NCBI GenBank assembly: GCA_047967505.1
Contig: CM106538.1
DNA from: Dipteris shenzhenensis
Lineage: Eukaryota > Polypodiophyta > Polypodiopsida > Gleicheniales
Direction: 5' to 3' (one strand)
Length of the DNA stretch: 64,000 bases
Shown: positions 50,518-62,402 of the stretch, piece by piece
Numbering within the stretch: position 1 is the stretch's first letter
How the letters are laid out: each line of letters opens with the position of its first letter
Notes under the pieces: generated by a model
The model's input: only the letters and a program-made list of their open reading frames with translations
Database searches by the model: none
Told to the model about the DNA's origin: nothing
Position numbers and translations under genes: made by a program

Positions 50518-52884
50518 ATGGGCAAGCCTAAATGTGCGCATAGCAGTGGCAATTCCTTCAATGCATCTAAAAATACAGTAGATAAGTCAAAGAAGAAAAG
50601 ATGCAACTATTGTTGCAAGCCTGGACATGACATTTCAGAATGCAAGAAGCGCATTGCTTCGGAGAAAAAGAAAGCAGGATTGACAGTTAATGCCTCACAT
50701 GCAATTGAATCCCACGAGCCAGAAGATGCTTCACATGCACATGCTCTTCAGGATGATTGGGCATGGGCTGTCCATTGCTCATTTGATCCCTCCAAAGTTG
50801 ATGCACTCTTTACAGCTAATGATGCTCAGTCTTGGTATTTTGATAGTGGTGCTTCCAAGCACGTCACATCTTGCAGACAGTTGTTTCATTCCTTAGCTGA
50901 TGCACCTCGTGGGGGAAGTGTCACATGTGCTAACAATGCCTCCTATGCTGTAAAAGGAATTGGAGATGTTCAGCTCACATCCATTTCAAGCCATCCTGTC
51001 ACTTTGACAAATGTTCTCTTTGTGCCTGGAATTGAAGTCAACTTGATTTCAATTTCAGCAATTGCCACTTCAAGTTTTAGAGTGATTTTTGATGGATACA
51101 GATGCCTAGTATATGATCTTTGTGATGACAATGCCATAGTCCTCACTGGCACTTTGAAAAAGGGGCTTTATCACCTTGATCATCACTCAGCTGCATTGTC
51201 TATTGAAGCATTTGTTATTTCAGATTCACAGCTTGCCGAAACTCATCTTTGGCATGAGAGAATGGGTCATCTCAATTATAGAGCTCTTGCAAAGCTACAT
51301 TCACAGCAGATGGCAAATGATGTACCTCAAACTCACACAGTTTCCAAACATGTGTGTGAGGGTTGTCTTTTGGGTAAGATGCATCGGTTTCCTTTTCAAA
51401 AGAATTGTCCAGAACTCTCACAAAGGAAATTGCAGCTAGTACACAGTGATGTCTGTGGCCCAATGAAGACAACTTCCATTGGAGGGTACAAATATTTCAT
51501 GACTCTCATCGATGACTTCACAAGATATTGCTGGGTATATGCTTTAAAAGCCAAATCTGACGTGTTCTCATGCTTTCAAAGGTGGCTGAATATGGTTGAG
51601 AATGAATCAGGATGCAAGCTTGTCACCCTCAACACAGATAGGGGGGGGGAGTATATGTCAAAGGCGTTTGATGCATTTTTGTCTTCACGGGGCATTGCTC
51701 ACTCATGCACTACTCCTTACACTCCTCAGCATAATCCTGTTCCTGAAAGGAAGAACAGGTCCACTATGGAGATGGCCAGATGCATGCTTAAGGCAAAGTC
51801 CTTGCCCAATAAATTTTGGCTTGATGCAGTGATGTGTGCCAACTATGTGCTGAATAGATCACCTACAAGGGCATTGAAGACTGTTACACCTTATGAAGCA
51901 TGGAAAGGTAGGAAGCCTTCACTTTCACACATGAGAGTTTTTGGGTCTCTTGCATATGTTCATGTACCATCTCAGCTGAGACATAAGCTTGATGACAAGG
52001 CAATCAAATGCACATTTATTGGTTACAGCCAAGAGAGCAGAGGGTATAGGTTATATCGACCAAATACTGGGAAGATTATTGTCAGTAGAGATGTAATCTT
52101 TGCTGAACATTCGGCTTCTCCTCTTGTGGACTGCAAAACTAAGCCAGAAGTTGACATGTTTGATGCCTTTGACTCTTGGTTACCTCTGCCTTTCTCAGAG
52201 GAGGACTCTGACCAGCAGCATGAGCCTCCTGCAGGCCCTCCAACAAGCAATGATCAGCCAGTACCCCATGCTGATTTGCAGGTTTCTCTTCCAGCACAAA
52301 ATGATCTCACTATTCATGATGCAGTGATTGAAGAAAGAGCTGTCAATCGACAGCAAAGGCAAGTTCCTAGATGGCTTCTTGATACATTGAGGGATAGCAA
52401 ACAAGATCATCCTTTTGCTGCCCGGACAAGATCAGGGAATAGACAGATGCATGGTCACTTTCTTGAGTTTGCACTCCTTGCTACAGCTTGCAATGAAGAG
52501 CCTCTGTGCCATAAAGATGCTTTTGATAGGAAAGAGTGGATGGATGCAATGAGAGCTGAGTTACAATCCATTGCAAAAAATGACACATGGGAATTAGTAG
52601 ATCTCCCTCCCGGCAAGCATGCCATTGGTATGAGGTGGGTCTACAAATTAAAAAGGAAATCTAATGGCAGCATAGATCGACACAAAGCCTGTCTTGTTGC
52701 AAAAGGGTATGCCCAACAACAAGGCATTGATTTTGAGGAGACATTTGCTCCCACATCCAGGATTACTACCATTAGATGCGTCATTGCCATTGCAGCCCAT
52801 CACCATTGGCAAGTGCACCAACACTGCTTTTCTTCATGGGGATCTGCAGGAAGAAGTCTATGTCACACAACCTCCTGGTTTTGA
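50518..52884 (+). pseudogene. C1 Pol: zinc knuckle, protease, integrase, RT N-terminus
   Basis: A 788-codon open frame. Knuckle 'CNYCCKPGHDISEC'; protease 'WYFDSGASKHVTSCR' with Asp-Ser-Gly intact; pre-integrase 'LWHERMGHLNYRALAKL' and 'CEGCLLGKMHRFPF'; integrase core 'HSDVCGPMKTTSIGGYKYF', 'NTDRGGEYMSKAFDAFL' and 'HNPVPERKNRSTMEM' (Asp, Asp, Glu); the integrase tail 'RVFGSLAYVHVPSQLRHKLD', 'FIGYSQESRGYRLY'; and RT 'DTWELVDLPPGKHAIGMRWV'. The frame ends where eight bases appear to be missing at RT motif A (about 52819). Confidence 0.93.
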
Positions 52885-53984
52885 GGTTGTTAATTCTGAA
52901 AACAAGGTATGCCGGCTTCGCAAAGCCCTTTATGGTTTGAAGCAGGCACCCAGGGCATGGTATGCCAAAATTCATGCACACTTACTATCTCTTGGTTTTT
53001 AGAATAGCCCCACAGAACCCACTCTTTATGTCCGTGGGAGTGGGTCTGATTTTTTAGTGCTGATTTTATATGTGGATGATATGCTCATCGCGGGCCGAGA
53101 TACTCAGCATATTGCAGCTTTCAAGGTTGATTTGCACCAGTTTTTTGAAATGTCAGACATGGGACAACTCCACTATTATATGGGCATTCAGTTTGCTCAT
53201 GTTGAGGGGGGTATCATGATGTCACAGTCCAAGTATATTGGACAGTTCCTTGATCGTTTTAAAGTTCGAGGATTGCAAGCCAATCTCTACTCCAATGGAC
53301 CTTGGCTTCACATTTTCAGCTCATGATGGGAGCCTACCATGTGATATCACGCTTTATCAGCAGGCTCTTGGATGTCTCATTTACTTATGTCACACCAGAC
53401 GTGACTTACAATATGCAGTATCTTAGCTCAACAGAGTCATGCACATGCCCAGTTCACAGCATTGGCAGGCAGTGAAGAGAGTCTTCAGATATCTCAGAGG
53501 CACTCAGGATTTAGCCCTCTTCTATGGTGATCAGGATTCACTTACCATGCATGCTTACACAGATAGTGACTAGGCAGGTTGTTCCGACACCAGAGTGTCA
53601 CATACCAACAATTGTTTTTTGCTTGGCAATTCATGTATCTCTTGGCTTAGCAAGAAGCAACCAAGAGTTGCCACATCTAGCTGTGAGGCTGAGTACAGGG
53701 CAGCCTTCACCGCTACAGTAGAGTGTGTCTGGCTTCGACAGTTACTTACAGATCTTGGTATTCGCCAGACATCCTCCACCATGGTCTACACTGACAGCCA
53801 GAGTGCTTTGGCCATTGTGCGTAACCCAGTGTTTCATGCGGGTACCAAGCACATTGAAGTTCACTATCATTATGTTCGAGAGCAGTTGTCAGCAGGAGAC
53901 AGAGAGTATCTTCCCACAGAGGACAACATAGCAGATCTGTTTACAAAGGCACTTCCTCGTCCCAAGTTCGAAGTCTTCCGATAG
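52815..53984 (+). pseudogene. C1 Pol: RT C-terminal part and RNase H
   Basis: After the deletion at about 52819 the frame resumes with '[15 protein letters not shown]' but without the catalytic Asp that precedes it in the family. 'LILYVDDMLIAGRD' keeps the second catalytic pair. Stops at 53000 (TAG), 53425 (TAG) and 53570 (TAG), and a frame change near 53280, follow. RNase H is recognisable from 'CISWLSKKQPRVATSSCEAEYRAAFTATVECVWL' and 'VYTDSQSALAIVRNP', ending in 'HIEVHYHYVREQL' and 'ADLFTKALPRPKF'. Confidence 0.9.
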
Positions 53985-54130
53985 GCTTTACACTTAGTTC
54001 CCTTTGTTACATGATCTGACATACCTTGTACATTCATAGGCGGCTATATCCTTTTGGATGAACATGTGCCACCATGACCAGAAAATACCAGGTATTTTGA
54101 GACGTTTCTAGAATACTTCAGCCCATACCA

Positions 54131-54142
54131 TGGAGGGGGGTT
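54131..54142 (+). other. C1 polypurine tract
   Basis: tggaggggggtt precedes the 3' LTR. Confidence 0.8.
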
Positions 54143-54380
54143 TGTAGGCCATCTTCTCCTTGCTCTAGTGATGCCCTATGGGCCCTGGTATGTGCCTTGT
54201 AGGCATAGTTATAGGCACTTAGTTTGTTTTGTGCCTTTTATGCCACATAGGACACTTAGTCCTAGGGTCTAGCTACAAGTACTATGTACTCTTCTTTTAT
54301 TTTTACACTAGTTGACGTGACGGCTGCTATCCTCACGACTCTTGTACCTTGTACTTGCTCTCTCGGATATCGATCCTACA
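54143..54380 (+). repeat. C1 3' LTR
   Basis: A 238-bp copy of the 5' LTR, followed by the cctag duplication. Confidence 0.93.
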
Positions 54381-54385
54381 CCTAG

Positions 54386-55645
54386 GATTCACTGCCTTTT
54401 CTAGGAAGTCAGTGAGGGACTCTTCAAAGCTTACCGTTTCTTTGATGAGCCTCCTTAAGAGATGTGGACTTTGGTCCAACAATCCTATCTCTTGGAATGA
54501 TAAGCTTGATGACGCTTTTCGGACTCTCAAGTTGAAGGTGGAAGAAGCCCTTATATTGGCTTTACCGATCCCATTCATGGTCGAGGCTAATACAAGTGAT
54601 TGCACCTTGGGCGCAACCTTATTCCAATAGGACCGACCTATAGTTTTCGAGAGTTAAAAACTAGATGACACCTAGGTTCGGTCGCCTTTTCAGGAAAAGG
54701 AATTCTATGCAGTCATTTACGCATTAAGACCTAGAGATATTCTCTATATGGAGCCAAGTTTGTTGTATTGATGGACCATGAGTCTATGAATACATATTGG
54801 ATAGGCCTGAGTTAAGAGGAAGAAAGGCACGGTGGTGTGATTTGATGCAAGATTTTGATATGGAGATAAGATATCAGAAGGGTAGCTTAAAAAATATTGC
54901 CGATACTTGCATTGGTGAGGTAAACTCTTTTGAGTTTTATTGAGATAGGAGCTGACCTTATGATTCCTTGAGAGGGCTAGGTAGGACTGACAATCATTTC
55001 GGTTGGTATTGGCAACATATCCACAGAGGGAGCTCCACACAAATAGACTAAGACTCAGAGGTCATACCATTTCTTCAGGTGGTGGGTGGTGAGTTCTACA
55101 TTCTGAATGGTTTGCTGTTCCGAAATGGAACGATTTGCATTCCTAATGACTCCTACACTTATTTTTCCGTAAGGTATAGGTGAACTCAGAGGTTAGGAGA
55201 AAGATCTTACATGAATATCATGACTCTCCAACGGCAGGTCACCCTAGAATTCAACGAACTTACGGCTGAGTAATACGGATGTTTTACTGGCCTAAAATGA
55301 AGGCTGGGATTATTGACTAGGTGGTAAAGTGCAAGTCGTGTTAAGCAAATAAGGCTGAGAGTCTTAGGGCTGGAGGTTTGTTGCCTCCTCTAGACATCCC
55401 TAGAAGTAAATGGGAGAGTATTTCCGTGGACTTCATCATGGGATTACCATGAATCCAGCAAGGGCATGATGCTATTCGTGTTGTGGTGGACAGATTGACG
55501 AGAGGGCTAGATTTTTACCTACAAAGACAACTATAGGGGCTACTCAACTGGCTCATCCGTTTGTTGAGTAGTTGTCTAAGTTGTCTGGGTTTACGTGTGA
55601 CATAGTCAGTGACAGAGATGCGAAGTTCTCTTGGCACTTTTTGTC
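54386..55645 (+). pseudogene. G0: gypsy relic, right part (RT end, RNase H, integrase)
   Basis: It continues the reading interrupted at 48368: 'FTAFSRKSVRDSSKLTVSLMSLLKRCG', 'NPISWNDKLDDAFRTLKLKVEEALILALP' and 'FMVEANTSDCTLGATLFQ' (RNase H with the catalytic Asp changed to Asn), then decayed RNase H and zinc-module sequence ('NGLLFRNGTI'), 'WESISVDFIMGLP' and 'CDIVSDRDAKF' from integrase. Many stops. The match to Gy2 is close throughout, so G0 is an older member of that family. Homology ends at about 55645. Confidence 0.85.
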
Positions 55646-55648
55646 TGT

Positions 55649-55812
55649 GCCGTACCTGCTTCTGTCGTCCGTACATGTATCTGCGCCGTACATATCTACC
55701 GTACAATCATACGGGCTGTCAGTCGTCCATACAGTTGTGCATCAGCAGTCCGTACTGTTGCTGAATCCGTACACAGTACGGATTTTTGTACATCTTGCAG
55801 GCCCTTGTACCT
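55649..55812 (+). repeat. CGTAC/GTAC motif array in the C2 leader
   Basis: Nine GTAC tetramers in about 160 bp, most as ccGTACa or ccGTACc, like the array in C1. Confidence 0.85.
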
Positions 55813-56518
55813 TTCATTGGCGTCCACACTTTGTGCAGGTTTTCCTTGCATGATTTTCTTGCAGGATTACTTTGCAGGTTTTTGCTTTACAGGTTCTTCT
55901 CTTTGCAGAGAAATTGGGGCTTTTGAGATCTCTGCAGGCACATTGCATTTTTGAAGTGCTCTTGTGCAATTTTTGGGCACACATTGCAAAGAAGAGCAAT
56001 TTGGGAGCTTTGCAGGTTTTTTGGACTTAGTTTGAGTCACATTTGAACACTTGGGAATTTTGATTTGGACACATTGGCAGTAGAATTTACTCCTTTTGCA
56101 GATAAATTGCGAATTGGGGCTTTTAGTCAATTTGCCCCTTTTTGAGTTGCAATTTCTTGCAAAAATTTGGGGTTTTTGGCTTTACACAGTAATTTTCTTG
56201 CATTTTTGGGGCTTTCAGGCAATTTGCCCTCTTTTGGATGCAATTTCCCTGAAAAAATTGGGGCTTTTGGCATTCTGATGCAATTTGGCAGTGTACAAGC
56301 ATTTTGGGACTGTTGCAGGCAATTTTGGACTATTTTTGAGTGACATTGGAGAGCATTTGCAGGATAATTGAAGTGCATTCTGAGCTTTTGACAAGCTGTG
56401 ACAGTATTTGTCACTGTGGGTAGATTTTTCTTTGCAGATTTTACTTGTGCATTTTATATCCTAGGAAGGGATTTCACTTGGTCAGTCTGCTGTATTTTTT
56501 TGATATTATTTGGTATAA
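55813..56518 (+). other. C2 leader, T-rich part
   Basis: Repeated 'ttggggcttttg', 'tttgcagg' and 'gcaatttgccc' phrases, as in the C1 leader. No gene. Confidence 0.55.
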
Positions 56519-57540
56519 ATGGCTTAGAACAACTCCAATGAGGTGTTCGGGGTTCTCACACAGGAGGATAAGTTGGATGGCACCAACTACTCCTTGTGGA
56601 GTTTCATGGTTCGCAACATCTTGGTTGGCAGACATCTTTGGGATTATGTCAATGGAGATGAAGCAAGACCAGATACAGCGACTACACATATCACTCCTAC
56701 AGCTGGAGGCAGGGGTAGAGGTACAAATGCAGCATAGGTGGTTGGAGTAGCCGCTCTAGGAGCTCCCACAGCAGAGCAGAAAAGATGGGACTCTAGAGAT
56801 GCACAAGCTCTTTCAGTAGAGGTACAAATGCAGCACAGGTGGTTGGAGCAGCCACTCCAGGAGCTCCCACAGCAGAGCAGAAAAGATGTGACTCTAGAGA
56901 TGCACAAGCTCTTTCAGTAATTTCTCTTTCTATCAAGAGGTTCATTATACCTCATATTCGGTCATGCAAGACATCTATGGCAGCTTGGGAGATACTAGAG
57001 AGTATGTTTGTAGCAAGAAATGATGCCAGGGTTTCCTTTCTGAAGCGAGAACTTTCCCATACACATATGGAGGAGGGAGATTCCATGAATTCTCACCTCA
57101 CAAAGCTTCAGGACCTCAGGGAACAATTGCTGAATATTGATGAATTCAGAGATGATCACGACCACTCTGAACTCTTTTTCTGAGTCCTATCTCGGTTTCC
57201 ACACCTTGCTGAATTTGTCATTGAGGGGGGGCAGCAATCCTCTCTTCTTTCACGAGTTGGTAGGACTTCTGTTGCAGGAGGAACAAACTCGCAGAAATAT
57301 GGCAATCCGGGCTGGCGAGCATGCTATGCTCTCCAAGTTCAAGCCCAAGGGTAAAGGGCAGCAAAAGCCACATGCCAATAAGCCCACACATCAGCATAAA
57401 GCTGATTCTGGACAGCCTTCTTATAAGGCAAAGTGTGATACAAATAAGCAGAAAAAGAAGGGCATCTATCATTATTGCAAAAAGCCAGGTCATTATATTG
57501 GAGAGTGCAAGAAGCGCATAGCCAAAGAGAAGAAAAGGGA
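56519..57540 (+). pseudogene. C2 Gag
   Basis: The ATG at 56519 is followed by Ala and a TAG, then 'NNSNEVFGVLTQEDKLDGTN' and 'YSLWSFMVRNILVGRHLWDYV', the copia gag domain as in C1. A 101-bp tandem duplication (56721-56821 and 56822-56922) repeats the Ala/Pro linker and 'EQKRWDSRDAQALSV'. Then 'SIKRFIIPHIRSCKTSMAAWEIL' and 'LQDLREQLLNIDEF', a frame change near 57140-57180, and a knuckle 'HYCKKPGHYIGEC' that has lost its first Cys. Confidence 0.87.
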
Positions 57541-58586
57541 TTCCGGTATGGCTGTGTCAGATGCATCAGTTCCACATTCTCATGATGGAGGAGATGTTGC
57601 AGCCAACTTGGTTGAAGAGCACTATGCCTTTCTGTCTTGCACTTCAGATTTTTCAGTGGGTAGTTCTGATATTACAGCCACTAAAGATGATGACCCATAT
57701 GCTTTCTTGACTTGCAGTTACGATCCTTCAAAGGATGAATGCTCCTTTAGTGTTGATGAGACACTTCATACTTGGTATTTTGATAGTGGTGCTTCAAAGC
57801 ACATCACTCCCAAGAAGAGTCTGTTTGTAACTCTGCATTCTTCACCCACCAAGAAGAAGGTAACTTGTGGGAATAATTCTTCTTATTCAGTGTGTGGAGT
57901 GGGAGACATTATTCTCACATCCACTGATGGCACAAATTTCAGAATTTCAGATGTACTCTATGTGCCAGGGATAAAGAAGAATTTGCTTTTAGTGTCCTCA
58001 CTCAATAGAGGAGGATTTCAGGTTGTTTTTGATGATGACAAGTGTGCAGTCAAAGACAAAGAAAATGACTATGCTTTGATGTTGTCTGGCACTTTGTATC
58101 GGGGTCTTTTTCAGCTTGATCTATATGAAAAAAGATCCCATCTTGCATTATCAGTTAGCACTCCCACTGTTGCGATGTAGAATGCGGAGTTATGGCATGC
58201 CAGGTATGGGCACATGAACTATGGCAGCTTAATGACACTTCAGAGGCATGATATGGTTGATGCATTGCCTCCCTTGGAGTTGACTCATGCATGTGAAGGC
58301 TGCATTCTTGGCAAAATGCATAGACTTTCATCAAAAAAGGATGGTGCAGTGAAAGCTACACGAAAATTACAGCTTATTCACAGTGATGTCTGCGGTCCCA
58401 TGAGGACACCTGCTTTTGGGGGTTATCTCTATTTTGTTACATTCATAGATGACTTTACCAACTACACTTGGGTCTATGGTCTCAAGGCAAAATCAGAAGT
58501 GTTTATGCATTTCAAACACTTTGTGGCTATGGTTGAGAATGAGACAGGACTCAAGGTGCAAACACTTCGAACAGATCGAGGAGGGG
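57541..58586 (+). pseudogene. C2 protease, pre-integrase and partial integrase
   Basis: Protease 'WYFDSGASKHITPKKSLF' has its Asp-Ser-Gly intact. After a TAG at 58178, 'LWHARYGHMNYGSL' and 'CEGCILGKMHRLSSKKD' form the pre-integrase zinc region. The core reads 'HSDVCGPMRTPAFGGYLYF' and 'LRTDRGG', where it is cut at 58586 by Gy4 directly after the second catalytic Asp. Confidence 0.9.
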
Positions 58587-60187
58587 TGAAACCGGCCTCT
58601 AATCACTCAGAGGGCAGTGGAACTAAACCTTTAATCACTTCAGCACTTATTTACAGCTCACAAAGCATATATCACAACCATTAACCATTGCATGATCAGC
58701 ATTTGGCATTTACCCATTTGTTCACAAACAAAACCACTGAAAAAGGGATGGAGGCTAGAATGCCCCTGCTCAACAGACATGGACAAGTGCACCCGATTGG
58801 CCCCAAACACCGTGGCGTCCCTTTCGGTATTTCTTTATATTTCACAGTGAAATGATTACAAGTTGCATCTGGGAGACCTTCCCTGCAACTGAGCACGCAG
58901 CCCCAATTCACTAAGCCTTCGCAAGGCTTTCAAGCATATAACACCATCACATAAGTGCACTTAACCCGTAGGCTCAACCCAAAGGCATTCTCTTTTCCGA
59001 GTGCAATTCCATTGGCTGTCCAGATGCAATCACACTGCACCCCAGCTGCACTCTCCTTGAGTGGTTTCCAGATGGCATTCACAAAGCTTTTCAAAGCTCC
59101 GAAATAAAATCAGCAAAGTACCCAACGGAAGAATGACTCATGTAGCACTGCCTGGGCACCTGTGAGCCAAGAAAGAGGCGGCACACGAGGCCAACCAATA
59201 GCTTATGACATAAAGAAATTGCAGTAGCAAAATCACAACTCACCAAGCCCTGAAGACTCGAACCAAGTCCTCAATCGCCAAGAGGACATAGTAGCCAATG
59301 CCCAATTGCATTCTCAGCCAAAGAGGAGTGCAAAGGCATGAAGAAAGAGCATTTACAAGAGCCGACCAGCAAGAATTCCACTGAAAAATGCGAAAAGAAA
59401 CACTTCTGTCGCGAAGAAGTGGGAGTTCTTGGGCTCAAAAGAAGCGTGCTTCAGAGAGGAATGCATTGAGAAGGTTTTGGAGAAGTTTCATCGCCGGAAA
59501 GTCCTCCAAAACTGAGAAAAACCAGTCAACCAGCACGTCGGACCACTCGAAATTCAACAGAAAGCTGTAGCTTTGCAAGAGGAGAGGCCCAGGAGGCGGT
59601 AGAAGCAAAAAGGTCCAGAAAAAGCCACTTTTGCAAATTCGTCCAGCAAAAGAAGTGCTCAGCTCTGCCCGTTCTACCAAACGCACGGAGGGAAAAGCAT
59701 ATCACTACGAAGGGGAGGCAGAGGGGAAGCCATCGGGCCAAACGGAAGTCGAGGAATCCAAACGGGTGAGGAGTTATGAAGAAAAACGGAATTCAGCTGA
59801 AGGAGGCTGAAAAACCAGTCCAAAATCTCAACAAAGGGAGAAGATGAGAGAGAAAACCACACATGTGAAGTTTAGAAGGCCCAGGAAGGTCCAGGAATGG
59901 CAAAGGAGCATGTAGAAGGCACTAGAGCCACCTGGAACTCTAGGGGGGCCACTGAAGGTACATGGCCCTCTAGGGGGCCCATTAAAAATGCCACGTCATC
60001 ATTTCCCAACAACCACTCTTTTAATTCCTTGGAATGCCTTTGGGCCTAGGGATTAATTACGCTTATGTGCTAGGCACCATGCCGCGTTTAATTACACATT
60101 ATTAAGCCCACGCTTGGACTTTTAAAACCAAAGTTGTCACGGTCTTGTAGTACATTAAAGTACCTAGAATTTCACGCCCCCGTGACA
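58587..60187 (-). repeat. Gy4 3' LTR (about 1.6 kb, inferred limits)
   Basis: The + strand limits tgaaaccgg...cccgtgaca give TG...CA ends on the minus strand (TGTCACGGGGGC...CCGGTTTCA). The left limit coincides with the sharp end of C2 coding sequence; the right limit is next to a polypurine tract. The partner LTR is outside, so the length is an inference. The short ORFs in it (59388-59862) have no recognised motif. Confidence 0.7.
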
Positions 60188-60512
60188 TACCCCTCTCTTG
60201 AAACAGCAAACCACAGTTTGCTGCCCCAAAACACAGGAGCGAGCATGAAATATAGCATAAAAGAGTATACAAGAAAGCCGCAGCTATAGTATACAGAGAC
60301 AGTGAAAATATGGCTAGGAGAGGCATGCATCCATCCATATATACTGCTCAAAATCTATGTGATCCTCGGCGATCAATAGTGAAGATGCATCAATATCATG
60401 AAGTCTCACAGCAGAAATACTGTCAGCTCAGTATCTCAGATGAAACATACAGTGTCATCAAGCGACCTCATGAAATCACGGTGAGCCCGTCTGTACTGAG
60501 GGAGTGGAGGTG
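60188..60512 (-). other. Gy4 3' untranslated segment and polypurine tract
   Basis: On the minus strand ttcaagagaggggta directly precedes the LTR (60188-60202). The remaining 310 bp up to the Pol stop show no coding signal. Confidence 0.65.
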
Positions 60513-62402
60513 CTACCCCCCCTCTCGAACATCAGGTAATGCTCGAGACGCTCGCTCTGCTGAACTACCTGTAGGAGCCCGGACCGCAGTCGGCTCTAAT
60601 TGGAAAGCATCAAGGTAAAGCTGCAATATCCCAGGTGAATCTGCCAGTTCACCTTCCTCCATCCATTTCGCATCAAGTGATGGGTAATTTTGAAATTTTA
60701 CCAAGTAGCGACGGATAACTTTACCCTTGAGCTTTCTATCTCTGTGTGCCAAAATCTGCTCTGGGACCAGAAGTTCATCCTGTTCTTCCACTTCAGGCTG
60801 CACCTCATCAGGTACATCCTCGGGAATATCTCCATGATATTGCTTTAATAAGCTCACATGAAAGGCATTATGTATCTTCCAATGCGGAGGCAACTTCAGC
60901 CTGTAAGCTACCTCGTTTATCTTTTCAGAAACCTGGAAAGGACCATAGTAACGCATGTTCAGCTTTGTGTACAACCTTTCCTTGCCTTTCTTATTTTTCA
61001 GCCTTGCCTTCTGAAAACGCAGCAAAACCCAATCACCTTCTGTGAATACCAATTCCCTGCGGTGCTTATCTGCTGCTCTTTTCTGCTTGTCTTGACTTCT
61101 TTGCAAGGCATATTTGATCTTCTTGTAAGCCTCTTCAAGGCTTTCCACAAAACGATCAGCTTCGAAGATTTTCTCTTTTGTATGCAAAATGGGAGGTATC
61201 TTCCTGGCACCTTCCACTATTTCAAAAGGTGCTTTACCTGTGGATGTGTGCACCGTATTATTGTAAGCATATTCCAGCAAAGGCAAATAATGCTCCCATT
61301 TGCTTTTGTGGTCTGAGACATAGCATTTAAACATATCCAAGATGGTAGAGTTTTCCTGCTCCGATTGTCCATCAGACTGAGGGTGAAAAGATGACGAAAA
61401 ATTCAGCGTAGTGCCCATATTTTCAAACAGTCCTCTCCAAAAGAGGCTGGTCATCCTCGGATCTCTATCACTGATTATGGATTCAGGCATCCCATGATAC
61501 TTGAAGACATGCTGCAAAAACAATCTGGCCATTTGATCTGCTGTAATTTTCTTTCTTACTGGCACAAAGTGGGCTTGTTTGCTAAACCTGCAAATTATTG
61601 TCCACAATCCATCATGTCCAGTAGGAGTACGTGGAAGATCAAACACAAAATCCATAGCTATGCTTTGCCATGGTCTATCAGGAATTGGCAAAGGGTGTAA
61701 CAACCCAGGTGCCTTCTGCCTGTCAAACTTTACTTTCTGACAAACCATGCATGTTCTCACATATTCTTCCACATCTTTCCTCAAAGATGGCCAATAAAAG
61801 TATTGCTCCACTGCTGTAATTGTTGCTGTAATTCCCCTATGTCCTGCATATGGAGGAGCATGACTTTCCATTATGACTTTCTGTCGCATCTGATCAGTGA
61901 CACAAAGTCGTCCATGCATCAAAATGAAACCCTCTTTCAACATATAGTGATCATGCCTTTGACCATCAGAAAGCTGATCATAAATAGTTGAAAAATCAGC
62001 ATCATTAACATACTGATCTTTCATCACATCTAACACATTGTTGTAAGCAATGCTCACTGCTGAAACACTGGGTTTCTTGGAGACTGCTTCAGGCTGTGGT
62101 TTCCTGGAAAGTGCATCAGCCACGACATTTTTGTTACCCGGCACATGTACAATTTGAAAATGAAACATTGAGAGGAAGTTAGCCCATCTCATGTGCTTTT
62201 CAGATAATTTTCTCTGCGTGAGAAAATATCTAAGTGATTGATGATCTGTCTGCACATAAAAATCAGCTCCAAGAAGGTAATGTTTCCATGTGGTCAAAGC
62301 ATGTATCACTGCTAACATTTCCTTCTCATATATCTGCAAGTACAATTCAGCATCTTTGAGAACTCTACTCTCATATGCAACCACTCTGCCATCCTGCATC
62401 AA
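60513..62402 (-). pseudogene. Gy4 Pol: RNase H, integrase and chromodomain
   Basis: A 629-codon open frame. It starts inside RNase H ('LMQDGRVVAYESR' region, 'EMLAVIHALTTWKHYLLG', 'QTDHQSLRYFLTQ', 'VPGNKNVVADALSRK'); integrase zinc module ('ESHAPPYAGHRGITATITAV', 'CMVCQKVKFD'); core 'QSIAMDFVFDLP', 'IISDRDPRMTSLFW' and 'GQSEQENSTILDMF' (Asp, Asp, Glu); C-terminal module 'MRYYGPFQVSEKINEVAYRL'; and chromodomain 'EQILAHRDRKLKGKVIRRY', 'LVKFQNYPSLDAKWM'. It lacks stops throughout, and only its junction with RT is broken. Confidence 0.93.

Larger units (their letters stand above)
48369..54380 (+). mobile_element. C1: complete Ty1/copia element
   Basis: A 6-kb element with 264/238-bp LTRs (TGTAGGCC...TCCTACA), perfect 5-bp target duplication, initiator-tRNA-Met primer site, a 1.1-kb leader with a CGTAC array, gag-pol in copia order (protease, integrase, RT, RNase H) and a polypurine tract. 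The 26-bp LTR length difference is a tandem repeat of acacttagtcctatctgac-type sequence in the left LTR. Inserted in G0. Confidence 0.95.
55646..58586 (+). mobile_element. C2: copia fragment related to C1, both ends missing
   Basis: It begins inside a CGTAC array like that of the C1 leader, continues through a T-rich leader, gag, knuckle, protease, pre-integrase and the integrase core, and ends exactly where Gy4 starts. The 5' LTR is missing at the junction with G0. The remaining 3' part should lie beyond Gy4, outside the window. Confidence 0.87.

Noticed and set aside
58690-60180. Host genes in the stretch left of Gy4 Pol
   Set aside because: ORFs here are short and motif-free, and the boundaries (TG/CA, polypurine tract, sharp end of C2) fit a long LTR.
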